DNA of 64,000 nucleotides, taken from contig CM055899.1 in assembly GCA_029582155.1 (NCBI GenBank), positions 69,771,719 through 69,835,718 of the forward strand. Reading direction: 5' to 3'. The notes below the pieces were generated by a model. It searched no databases, had not been told where the DNA came from, and was given only the letters and a program-made list of their open reading frames with translations. How positions within the stretch are numbered: position 1 is the first letter of the stretch; every line of letters begins with the position of its first letter. The stretch is from Panopea generosa (Eukaryota > Mollusca > Bivalvia > Adapedonta > Hiatellidae). Below, piece after piece: positions 1 to 11,545 of the stretch. A program made the position numbers and the translations under genes.

Positions 1-189
1 TATACACACGTTATAATACATATTATATTCTACATATTTTTTATGATATTAAATATACAATAGTCTACATGTAACAGTTTACGTATTATATTTACATATC
101 GTAAATCTACATATTATTTTCTATAAATAATTCTTTATATCATATCATACATATACTTTTCAACATATATAATACACATACTATTCTAT
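1..189. other. AT-rich flank of the first satellite
   Basis: Very AT-rich sequence with short motifs such as TCTACATAT that recur in the neighbouring satellite. The 57-bp register cannot be followed here. It is probably a degenerate array edge or the unique sequence the array grew from. No gene is visible. Confidence 0.5.
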
Positions 190-1320
190 ATATGATATTT
201 TACATACCATATTCTGCATATCATATTCTACATATCATGTTCTGTGTATCTTATTACACACAGACTAGTATACATACCGTATGCTTTACTCACCATTCCA
301 CATACAATGCTCTATATATTATATTTTGGTACAGAATAATCTATACATTATATTCTATATATCACACTCTGTATATACTATTCTATATAACATATACATA
401 CACACACCCCTTTCTACATATCACACTCTGTATAAACCATTCTGCATAACATATACATACACACCCCGTTCTACATATCACACTGTGTATATACCATTCT
501 GCATACCATATACATACACACCCCGTTCTACATAACACACTCTGTATATACCATTCTGCATAATATATACATACACACCCCGATCTACATTTCATACTCT
601 CTATAAACTTGCTGCATAACATAAACAAACACACCCCGTTCTACATATAACACTCTGTATATACCATTCTGCATACCATATACATACACACCCCGTTCTA
701 CATAACACACTCTGTATATACCATTCTGCATAATATATACATACCCACCCCGATCTACATTTCACACTCTCTAAAAACTTGCTGCATAACATATACATGC
801 ACACCCCGATCTGCATATCACACTTTGTATATACCATTTACCATAACATATACATACACATCCCGTTCTATATATCACACTTGGTATATACCATTCTGCA
901 TAACATATACATACACACCCCGATCTACATATTACACTCTGTGTATACCATTCTACATAACATATACATACACACCCCGTTCTACAAATAACACTCTGTA
1001 TATACCATTCTGCATAACATAAACATACACACACCGTTCTACATATCAAACCATGTATATGACATTCTGAATAAAATATACATACACACCCCGTTCTACA
1101 TATCACACTCTGTATATACCATTCTGCATAACATATACATACACACCCCGTTCTACATAACACACTCTGTATATACCATTCTCCATAACGTATACATACA
1201 CATCCCGTTCTATATATCACACTTGGTATATACCATTCTACATAACATATACATACACACCCAGATCTACATATTACACTCTGTGTACACCATTTTACAT
1301 AACATATACATACACACCCC

Positions 1321-1662
1321 GTTCTACATATCACACTATGTATATGACATTCTGCATAACATATACATACACACCCAGTACTACATATCAAACTATGAAT
1401 ATACCATTCTGCATAACATATACATACAAACCCCGTTCTACATATCACACTCTGTATATGACATTCTGCATAACATATACATACACACCCCGTTCTACAT
1501 ATCACACTATGTATATGACATTCTGCATAACATATACATACACACCCAGTACTACATATCAAACTATGAATATACCATTCTGCATAACATATACATACAA
1601 ACCCCGTTCTACATATCACACTCTGTATATGACATTCTGCATAACATATACATACACACCCC
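1321..1662. repeat. 171-bp higher-order repeat, two tandem copies
   Basis: A block of three consecutive 57-bp units, recognisable by ACTATGTATATGACATTC, ACACCCAGTACTACATATC and AAACTATGAATATACC, occurs at 1321 and again at 1492. The offset is 171 bp and the copies are almost identical. This is a recent tandem duplication of a trimer inside array 1, the product expected from unequal exchange or replication slippage. Confidence 0.85.
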
Positions 1663-2850
1663 GTTCTACATATCACACTCTGTATATACTATTCTACATA
1701 ACATATACATACACACCCCGTTCTGCATATCACACTCTGTATATACCATTCTACATAACATATACATACACACCTGATCTACATATCACACTCTATATAT
1801 ACCATTCTGCATAACATATACATACACACCCCGTTCTACATATCACACTCTGTATATATCATTCTGCATAACATAAACATACACACCCCGATCTGCATAT
1901 CACACTCTGCATATACCATTCTGCATAACATATACATACAGACCCCGATCTACATATCACACTCTGTATATACCATTCTGCATAACTAATACATACAGAC
2001 CCCGATATACATATCACACTCTGTATATACTTTTCTGCATAACATATATATACAGACCACGTTCTATATATCACACTCTGTATATACTTTTCTGCATAAC
2101 ATATATATACAGACCCCGTTCTATATATCACACTCTGTATATACTTTTCTGCATAACATATATATACACACCCCGTTCTATATATCACACTCTGTATAAA
2201 CCATTCTGCATAACATATACATACACACCCCTTTCTACATATCACACTCTGTATATACCATTCTGCATAACATATATATTCACACCACGTTCTACATATC
2301 GCACACTGTATATACCATTCTGCATAACATATACATACACAACCCGATCTACATATCACACTCTGTATATACTATTCTACAGAACATATTCATACACACC
2401 CCATTCTACATATCACACTCTGTATAAACCATTTTGCATAACATATACATACACACCCAGATCTACATATCACACTCTGTATAAACTATTCTGCATAACA
2501 TATACATACACACCCCGTTCTACATATCACACTTGGTATATACCATTCTGCATAACATATACATACACACCCCGATCTACATATCACACTTTGTATATAC
2601 TATTCTACATAACATATGCATACACACCCCGATCTACATATCACACTCTGTATATACCATTGTCCATAACATATACATACACATCCCGTTCTACATATCA
2701 CACTCTGTATATACTATTCTGCATAACATATACATACACACCCCGATCTACATATTACACTCTGTATATACCATTCTACATAACAAATACATACATCCCC
2801 TGTTCTGCATATCACACTCTGTATATGACATTCTGCATAACATATACATA

Positions 2851-2881
2851 CCCCCCGCCCCCAGCCACCCCCCCCCCCCCC
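2851..2881. repeat. C-rich tract interrupting the 57-bp array
   Basis: A run of cytosines with only a few G and A interruptions replaces the usual ACACACCCC segment of one monomer. The minus strand therefore carries several G runs (G6, G5, and one of about 15) and could form a G-quadruplex. The extra length explains why the matching blocks near 2341 and 3219 are out of 57-bp register. Confidence 0.85.
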
Positions 2882-4080
2882 ACGTTCTACACATCACACT
2901 CTGAATATACCATTCTGCATAACATATACATACACACCCCGATCTACATATCACACTCTGTATATACCATTCTGCATAACTTATATACAGACCCCGTTCT
3001 ACATATTACAGTCTGTATAAACTATTCTTCATAACATATACATACAGACCCCGTTCTACATATTACACTCTGTATAAACTATTCTGCATAACATATACAT
3101 ACACACCCCGTTCTACATATCACACTCTGTATATACCATTCTGCATAACATATACATACACAACCCATTCTACATATCGCACACTGTATATACCATTCTG
3201 CATAACATATACATACACAACCCGATCTACATATCACACTCTGTATATAGTATTCTACAGAACATATTCATACACACCCCGTTCTACATATCACACTATG
3301 TATAAACCATTTTGCATAACATATACATACACACCCAGATCTACATATCACACTCTGTATAAACTATTCTGCATAACATATACATACACACCCCGTTCTA
3401 CATATCACACTAGGTATATACCATTCTGCATAACATATACATACACACCCCGATCTACATATCACACTTTGTATATACTATTCTACATAACATATACATA
3501 CATACCACGTTCTACATATCACACTCCGTATATACTATTCTGCATAACATAGACATACACACCCCGATCTACATATCACACTCTGCTTATACTATTCTAC
3601 ATAGCATATACATACACAACCCGATCTACATATCACACTCTGTATATACTATTCTGCATAACATATACATACTTACCCCGTTCTACATATTACAGTCTGC
3701 ATATACAATTCTACATAACATATACATACACACCCCGTTCTACATATCACACTTTGCATATACTATTCTGCATAACATATACATACACACCTTGTTCTAC
3801 ATATCACACTCTGCATATACCATTCTGCATAACATATACATACACACCCCGTTCTACATATTACACTCTGTATATACCATTCTGCATAACATATACATAC
3901 ACACCCCGTTCTACATATCACACTCTGTATATACCATTCTGCATAACATATACATACACACCCCGTTCTACATATCTCAATCTACATATACTATTGTACA
4001 TAACATATACATACACACCCCGATCTACATAACACATTCTACATAGCATATTCAGCATATCACACTCTACGCATATGCAT

Positions 4081-4663
4081 TCTATATGCCTATACAATTT
4101 ACTTAGAATGTTTTTGCGACATTGTTGGTGATGTGAATCACGTGACAAGACGATATTATTTATCGTTCAACAACGTGAATGAAAGAACTTGAAAAGTAGA
4201 AAATCCCGGTAAGTAAATATGAATCCTTATTTTTATTTGTTGTAGGTGGGTCATTTCAAGAACTTCACGTTTCATGTACGTCCTCTAGTTTCCTAGAACA
4301 TTTTTTCAGATGGTAGGCAATATTTTTTAAATTAAAAACACATTTTTTAAACAGTCAATATGACCATTATCGACCAGTGAAACAAAGGCGTATCGTTAGA
4401 TGATTTGGCAATTTCATAAGATACTTGATTAATAAATATAAACAGATATATTAGTAAGTGTGGAAGTGTGACTCTGTCGCATCTTCTATGTACAAAACCA
4501 GCCCGAGCCCAGCTCCGATACGAGACGATCTATGTTTCAATACAACCTTCAACCGGCATTTCAAATTTCATTTTGCATACTGTTTTCTCAAGGAAAATCT
4601 ACAACCAAAGATTAGGATATGTCGAGTTGACTATTGAAGACGGAAACTGCTTCTTCGTACTGC
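4081..4663. other. Unique sequence between array 1 and SINE; no gene seen
   Basis: AT-rich sequence. An open frame starting at 4468 runs into the SINE and stops at 4800, but it resembles no family I know and half of it is SINE sequence. I do not support it as a gene. Confidence 0.5.
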
Positions 4664-4975
4664 TGGGCCCGATTAGTTCAGCCGGTAACGCGTCTGACTA
4701 TCAATCCAGGATTGTGAGTTCGAATCCTCGCCCGGCTACAGTCTCCGTGATGGTTAATATATTACATTGCGTCTCATTTTCATTTGTCTCTCACCACTGA
4801 TTCAAGTGGGAAAGTTATCAGTTACTTACGAAGATGGGACGTGATCGAGTATTGGTTAACCTTTCAGAATCCTAGGAAACAGTGGTTAGGTTAACTGTTC
4901 GTCTGTTAGCCCTCGACGGCATAAAATGACGCCAAATATTCAATTAATCAAACATTCAATAAATCCTTCGTACCT
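4664..4975 (+). mobile_element. tRNA-derived SINE with mollusc-type central core
   Basis: The head is a degenerate tRNA. An A-box-like TAGTTCAGCCGG lies at 4674-4685 and a B box GTTCGAATCC at 4718-4727, with normal pol III promoter spacing. The anticodon and T stems do not pair properly, so it is not a working tRNA gene. The body contains a stretch like the conserved core of bivalve SINEs: AAGTTATCAGTTACTTACGA near 4814, then GAGTATTGGTTAACC, and AACAGTGGTTAGGTTAACTG near 4878. The tail is made of ATTCAAT/AATCAAAC-like units (4940-4970) in place of poly(A). Assignment to a named bivalve SINE family is inference from memory of the core. Mobilisation would have relied on a partner LINE. Confidence 0.8.
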
Positions 4976-7900
4976 GTACACGTGTATTTGTGATATGATA
5001 AAGCGCTTATTACAGCGACTTCACTCATTAACTTCCTTTTTTTCTCAAGCGTTCCCACATTTCTGTATTCATCAATATAAAAAAATGCGGTAAACACGTG
5101 TCGTTTAATATGTCACTCTACAGTAGGTGAATTGAACAACTGTCAATATATATTCCATAGCCTCTTTCCTTTCAACCTTTGTATTCATATATTTTACATT
5201 TTACATCAGTGGAAGTGGTTGATCAAATTTTTATCATTTAAAAAATAAGGTTAATATTGTAGGCCAATCTTTTGCTAACAGTGTAAAATTACACCTGGGC
5301 AAGGTACTGTGTCACCCGTAAACCCGCCTATATCACTCAGTACTAAGAAATAACGCGACCTAATCAGTCTATATGATTGCACAATTTTACTTAATTAACA
5401 ACACAGTTAAATGACATAAGTAACCGTGGTAAGTCTTTGGAACTGTGTTTTATGTAATGTACCGGTATGCTTTTAAATCACGCTAATGATTAAGTGTGAA
5501 AATATGTAAATGTTTTGCGGATGCTCCATGATAAATATTCGTCATGCTGTAATTAAGTCATGAACAACTTCCATGGTATAATTATATGACATTTATATTA
5601 TTATATACTAGTATTCCAAATTTACGTGCATGCACTCGTCAACAGGTAGCATCTACGTAGTCTGTGTACACTATATGCTATCATACCTGACATATAACTC
5701 TGTATAACAATTTGGTTTATACACATTTTATTTATATTTTACTCTCGTACGTCAGGTGTCGTCAACAATGTTTGTTCAGTTCATTCTTTCAACAACATCC
5801 ATTTCCAAAGACACAGTTAATATGGCGTTTACTTTCTGTCACTTTCGTGGGGGGGGTTTTTTTCGCTTCTTAGCGGAAATTGGTTCATTCCTTGTCTTGC
5901 ACTCCGAAGTAGCAATTTTCATTTTATAATTTGGTTTTTGTTTTCCCAAAATATGAGCATGAATTTCACACTTGCTTACTTGATTTCATGCATCCATTAC
6001 GCTATTCGTCGTCTCATCTATGTAAAAGTGTCAAACAATGTAACATAAACTTATAAAATGTGTATCATTATCAAAACAGATATACAGCGTACGCTCGTAA
6101 ATCTGTCATTTTTAAATGAATGAATTTTAATCCATTGGTACTGTAGATATTTAGTTATTTGCATACAAAGTGAATGTATAAATTTTGTGGTGGCCAATCA
6201 TCACGACTGCAGGATGGTATGAAATGTAGAGGGCAATGAACATTTCGAAGCGTCTAGCTCTCCATATAATTATACGTAATTGATTTTACATTGTATTTAC
6301 AGGAATTGTATCAGGGTAACCTTTATAACATGGAAATGCTGAAAATAAAATTCATTTATATTATTTATTTAAGGAAAATATCCGTTTTCATGTTACCAAT
6401 TGTTTCTTTACCAGTAAATATTATAACTGAGATATATATTTTATAAAACAATACGTTCTTAGTCATTGCATTATAAAGCTGAAATGCGAAACATGTACTG
6501 TACAAAAGAAATTGTTGCAAAAGGAGAAATATTTACAAATATAGCACAATTCTGGTTAAAAACTGTATATGTGTCCATTGTCAAAGCGTTGAAACTACTC
6601 AATTACAAAAATGACAGATCGCTGCCCTTGAATTTAAAGCACACACAACTACATTGCTCTCCAGCCTTTCTGATATCCATTAATAATTATTTATTCATCT
6701 GAACTCGTTAGTTATCATGACGTGCCTGACAACGACCTAATGATTTTGTATATATAAATTCGTTAGCAGCCATTAACAACGATAACATTATCATACCGAT
6801 ATGTGGCAAAGAACAAATATATACTAATTGACCCTTTAATTCCATCTTTACACGATAATGTCATGTCCACATGTACCTTGATCTGCAAAAAATATATTGA
6901 CCCCTGCATATTGAAAAAATGTTTACCTAATTTTAATGTCTTTATAGAACAAATTAAACGTTATCAAACTATTGAGTTATATTCACTTTATATGTTTGCT
7001 ACATCAAATGCAAATAATATAGGTGGAAAATGGAACATTATTAGAAACATTTTTTAGTTAATTATTCTGTTTATCTTTTTTTTTTAGAGCAGCAGATTGA
7101 TCAATTGAAAAACTCCTGTCATATATGCATCTTTCTATTACATTTTACATATCACTAAATATCGTGTTATACGCATTTGTATTCTGAAATAAAAATTATC
7201 AAAAAAAAACATAACAAAAAATGATGTTTTCTTTTTTGTAATCTAATCAATACTATGATGCCTTTAAACCTTTTAAAAGAGGTTTTCCTTTTCTAAAATA
7301 AAAGTTCTTTGTCTGCACAAATGGACATTTTTATTTTATTTTTGTAAATATAATATTCGAAAAGACAGTATACTTTTTCAAATTCTGTGTTGTGTCCATT
7401 TAAATCGGAACCTTTGTTATATATTATCACATCTCGTTATCTGTAACTCCGATACACCAGACAACTCAGTGTATATCTCAAAGGGAATAATTGGGTCAAT
7501 TCATATATCTTACTATATAGTTCACACTATTTATCTCGAACTACAGGCCATCTCAATTTTTGTCCTCGACCTAAATTCATCAATATTTTGAGTCTGAGAA
7601 GCAATTTTCTATATTTATTTACAAAGACAAGCAGTTTTAATGATTATTTAACAGAAAATGATACATAATCACATTTCCTACCAATTATTGTATGCTTACA
7701 GGGTATTTCAAAAATACTCAAATTGTTGATGAGTTTAGGCCCTGGTCTCCAGCACTTTAAGGTAACAAGTATCATTTATAACAACAAATACCAATCTAAG
7801 CAAACGTGTGTGGATATGAATTATGATATATATTTGTCTGTCAGTATATATTCATCTAGACTATGATTATCTTATAAGATGAAAGCACAAGCTTGAACTA

Positions 7901-8054
7901 ATGTTTCATCCTTTGCTTTTCCAATATTATAAGTACTTAGACTCAGAGACAGGAAATTACATTGTCGAACGTGCAGAGAACAAAACATATCAAAATACGT
8001 GATTTTTATGAAATTCTTCTAAAATAATGATTAATTTCATGTTATTCATATTGA
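4976..8054. other. AT-rich unique sequence, nothing recognised
   Basis: Open frames here are short (84 residues or fewer), scattered and of random-looking composition. A short G8 tract near 5850 is the only composition feature. No RNA gene or known repeat was recognised. Confidence 0.5.
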
Positions 8055-9345
8055 GAAAATTTATCTCCCCTGATCTTCTCCATATTCCTGAACGTTTAGA
8101 ATTCTGCTTGTCCATTTCTGGCGGAGGGGGCTTGAACTTGATGCTAACACTGCAGGAAACTGGCTCAAACTTCTGTTAACCTATATGCAGACGATACTGT
8201 GGTCGTATCAGATAATCCAGTTGATTTCCAGAATTTATTCGATTCATTCCATGATTATTACGACTGGAAACTCGTCGTTAATATGTTCAAAAGCAAAATA
8301 GTAATATTCGGTGCTAGAAACGTCACTAACTATCTTTTTAAACTTGGAGGCGAAAACATTGAAACTGTGAATCGCTATAAATACATGTATCTAGGTACAA
8401 TATTCTCAAGCACTGGCTCATTCTTGACAGCTAGAAAGCATCTGGTTGAACAAGCTAAAAAAGCTATACATATATTATATTGTCGCATATACAATCTCGC
8501 TCGACCTCCAGCTTAAACTATTTGATCACACTATACTGCCTATCTTAACATATAACAGCGAAATATGGGGTTAGAATCACTTGATTTAATTGAAAAAGTT
8601 TATCGCGATTTTCTTAGGAAAACCACTCATTCTCGCAAAAGTACACCCATGTAGATGTTATACACCGAATTAGGCCGTTACCCGATTTCAATTAATACCA
8701 AATGTAGGATGATCGGGTTCTGAAACCGCGTAATATTAGGTAAGAAAAAACCAAATATTCGTCCCTAATATATAACTACATGTTAAATAACAATCCGTAT
8801 AGTTTTAAATGGAGCTCGTTTATAATCAATACACTAACGTCCGTTGGCAGGTTAGACATATTTATTAACCAATAAAATGTAACCTGCAAAACTATAAATA
8901 GATCCGTCAAACGGACACTAATTGACCAGTACACGCAATCATGGAATGCAAATCTGAAAAGTTCTAATAAAGTTATACAGTCATTTTAAGAAAACAGTTT
9001 GCTTTAAAAACTACTTGAAAATTCTCCCACGTAACATTAGTCACTAGCTATTTCAACTGCATACATCTAACTATAGATTCCCTATAGAAACAGGGAGATG
9101 GGCAAATACCTCCATAGAAAATAGAGTATGCTAAAAATGTAACTGTAACGAAGTGCGTTCAGAAATACACTATTTATTTAGATGCTCACACTTTTAACGA
9201 GAATGCGGAAATCTTATTAAAATAAACATGTAACCACACATGATAAACATGCGCTGCATTATTTTCTGTACTCGCAAAACGAAACCGAACTGATCAACTT
9301 ATGCAAATTTGCACGTATACTTATGAAAGAGTGCAATTAATTCCT
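8055..9345 (+). pseudogene. LINE (non-LTR retrotransposon) 3' fragment: RT palm to C-terminus, decayed
   Basis: This is a relic of a LINE ORF2, which encodes the reverse transcriptase for target-primed insertion. The RT block ENLSPLIFSIFLN is readable from 8055. After a damaged stretch comes LYADDT at 8181-8198, the catalytic double-aspartate motif. A continuous frame then runs 8199-8516 (WKLVVN, KYMYLGT, LTARKHLVEQAKKA). After a stop at 8514 the protein continues: LFDHTILPILTYNSEIWG near 8520-8575, and DFLRKTTHSRKSTP. Further out are NYLKILPRNIS, ETGRWANT and a Cys-x2-Cys...His-x4-Cys zinc motif at about 9139-9190. The family-like end NETELINLCKFARILMKE finishes at about 9335. Several stops and frameshifts make it dead. 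The upstream EN domain is absent, typical of 5' truncation. Clade is uncertain; it differs from both the Tx1-like and CR1-like copies elsewhere in the window. Confidence 0.85.
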
Positions 9346-9626
9346 AACAAATATGCTTAACACCGGCTTCTTGAGGATTGACCTAAGGATAAAAATATCA
9401 ATATATCAGCGCTGAAATAATGTCAACTGAATGTTCTCTAAAACAGTAACACATTTAAGTTCAGTGACTGACTTAATTGCAAATTACATGATGGCACGTT
9501 CTAGTTATGCAGTAAATATCTGACACGAGTAATTTAGAAAAAATATCTATATAACCAGATGTCTTAGTAGTCAAGTTAGATCTTTAATTTGAATTTTGAG
9601 AAATAATCCTTCAACATAATTAAATA
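9346..9626. other. Possible LINE 3' UTR or unique sequence
   Basis: Non-coding AT-rich sequence directly downstream of the LINE C-terminus. It may be that element's 3' UTR. No poly(A) or microsatellite tail was seen to mark its end. Confidence 0.3.
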
Positions 9627-10005
9627 CAAAAGTTTTCAATATACCTTTTACCATATTGACATTTGTTTATATTCCCGGGACACACACTAATATATATATA
9701 TATATATATAAATCTTGCCAAGGGTTTGAAAAGACAACTGAACTAAGGATGCATTGAATGGGTCACATTGTGACCAGTTATTATTATGCAATATTTGTAA
9801 AGCACATGTGTCATAAAACATGGTTATCATTATGCATTATTAGAACGACACACATGTGCCATAAATGTTTTATACATTACATCTTCAGAAGCAAGGCACA
9901 CATGTGCCATAATATCAATAACGTATATTGCAAATATTCAAATAATACCGAAAAAAGAAAAGAAATGTGAAGGGTTCAATAGAATACGCCATAAAGGAAG
10001 AACTA

Positions 10006-10044
<39 letters not shown>

Positions 10045-10095
10045 TGGGAATATAAACAAATGTCAATATAGTAAAAGGTATAGTGAGAACTTTTG
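9627..10095. mobile_element. Foldback/MITE-like element with 54-bp inverted arms
   Basis: The left arm 9627-9680 and right arm 10042-10095 are inverted copies matching at 50 of 54 positions (both contain TATAAACAAATGTCAATAT). Each arm is followed inward by a (TA)n tract (9691-9711 and about 10008-10041). The interior of about 300 bp has no coding capacity. It carries three CACATGTG palindromes at 9803, 9851 and 9899. The structure fits a non-autonomous DNA transposon or foldback element. No target-site duplication could be fixed by eye, and just beyond the right arm lies a second near-palindrome (CCTGGGAATATATTCCTAGG). The parent family is unknown. Confidence 0.7.
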
Positions 10096-10247
10096 TCCTG
10101 GGAATATATTCCTAGGATATATATAGAGATATTGAATATTTAAAGTTTGCATAAGTGAAATAAATAATTTCGAGGAATCCTGTAAAATATAAAAAGGTCA
10201 GAATATGTTCAAGCTGATTAAATTCTAATGTATTGCTTTCAAACTTT

Positions 10248-10371
10248 GCAAATAGTTTACAGTCCCATACAAGTCAAATAGTTTACAGTTTACAGTCCCA
10301 TACAAGTCAAATAGTTTACAGTCCCATACAAGTCAAATAATTTACAGTCCCATACAAGTCAAAAGAGTACC
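10248..10371 (+). repeat. 26-bp tandem repeat, about 4.5 copies
   Basis: AGTCCCATACAAGTCAAATA plus GTTTAC recurs starting at 10261, 10294, 10320 and 10346. Two intervals are exactly 26 bp and the first is 33 bp because of a 7-bp AGTTTAC slip. The copies are nearly identical, so the expansion is recent. Confidence 0.9.
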
Positions 10372-10924
10372 TAAGTCAATTTTGTATGTTTTCAAAGCCG
10401 AGGTAAAATTTAGGAAATATTCTATTTGGATTACAGATATTGCTAATTTTTCATATCATTGTCAAATATTTTTACGTCCTTTTTATTTTCACTTATCGAC
10501 GTTATACATTAAAAGATAATATAAAAAATTTCAAACTAAAATCGTTAGTATGTTTGTACTAGAGGTGAGTTTGAATTTTGAATTCCGATATTCTGACATT
10601 AAGTGAGGTAAGTGTATTTGGATGGAATTTTGTTAAGACAAATTCACAAATCGCAAAACTGCATGTAAAAATATATATTACAATATAACTTCTAGGTTTA
10701 TTATTTTTTAAATAAATACGGTTTATTGGCAACTTATTTTGCTTTGATATTTGTCTATTGTTTTGTCTTGCTGTTTCAATGCCTAATTAATATAATATTT
10801 GTGCAAAAACGTTGCTAACGCTTCACCTAATATTTCATTGAATTCGAGCTTTAGCAGTTAACTTAATAAAATAGTTTTCACACCTAATATTTTGATTGTC
10901 ACATAGTTATTGATTTCGTCTCGT

Positions 10925-11545
10925 TCAATAGTTTCCTGCTTTGGGTTAATAGTCATTTTCCTTGGATAAATAAGTTTAACCATTGAAAGATAGTTGTATA
11001 CTATATGTCATTATGAATGCTTTAATCTGAATGGCTGAAAAACGAACTAAACGGGTAAAATAAAGTGAAATATTGACTACTAACTTCTTCTAAATGACCT
11101 ATTGACTACTTACTTCTTCAACTATGAACTATCGACCACTTCTTCAAAAATGAACTATTGACTACTAATTTCTTAAAAAATGAACTATTTAACACTTACT
11201 CCGTTGAAACCGGTCCCACCCGCCGAAACAGTTTCATCCGGTTACCGTGTTAATAATTCAAACCGAATGTTCTATCCATTTCAGTAGAAGTTATTCAACT
11301 GTTGTTTTTTCCGTTACTGAAAACAGTTACTGTAGTAACTCAAAAATAAATTATTCATTACATTTCGTGAAAAAAAAACTGACACGGAAATACCACTTTT
11401 CAATACAAAAATACATAAATATCAACCATTTTCTAAAAATTCTAATACATATGAATACCTACTTACTTCCTTTACTGTTATTCATCACGGTCAATAGTTT
11501 CCTGCTTTGGGTTAATAGTCATTTTCCTTGGATAAATAATTTTAA
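10925..11545 (+). repeat. Pair of 55-bp direct repeats flanking a short tandem cluster
   Basis: TCAATAGTTTCCTGCTTTGG and the following bases to TTTAAC occur at 10925-10980 and again at 11491-11545, with one mismatch over about 55 bp. Weaker similarity continues on the 3' side (AAAGATAG...). Between them, at 11071-11200, lies a roughly 29-bp repeat (TATTGACTACTAACTTCTTC-like) in about five imperfect copies. This could be a local duplication or the ends of a small element. No coding sequence lies inside beyond a 101-residue frame at 11247-11552 that resembles nothing known. Confidence 0.75.

Larger units (their letters stand above)
190..4080. repeat. 57-bp satellite/minisatellite array (array 1)
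   Basis: Head-to-tail tandem array with a period of 57 bp, about 68 copies by length. Each unit contains pieces such as ACATATCACACTCTGTATAT, ACCATTCTGCATAACATA and CATACACACCCCG. Units vary at a few positions (CCGTTCT or CCGATCT; CTGCATAAC or CTACATAAC; ACCATTCT, ACTATTCT or GACATTCT), and the outer edges are more diverged. Because 57 is 19 codons, several frames stay open on both strands, including a minus-strand frame of about 300 residues rich in Cys and Tyr. Overlapping frames are open at the same time and no frame is favoured, so I read this as non-coding satellite DNA. Function is unknown. Confidence 0.95.

Noticed and set aside
771-1676. 301-codon minus-strand frame, Cys-rich 19-residue repeats
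   Set aside because: Arises from the 57-bp period. Plus-strand frames are open over the same DNA, and no start context, signal peptide or non-repeat sequence supports a gene.
190-4080. CRISPR-like array of direct repeats
   Set aside because: There are no unique spacers; the repeat units abut directly. Neighbouring elements are eukaryotic retrotransposons.
4664-4740. Functional tRNA gene
   Set aside because: A and B boxes are present but the anticodon stem and T stem do not pair, and a SINE body and tail follow directly.
6803-7057. 84-codon plus-strand frame (non-ATG-dependent, hydrophobic/Ile-rich)
   Set aside because: No family resemblance and composition as expected from AT-rich DNA.
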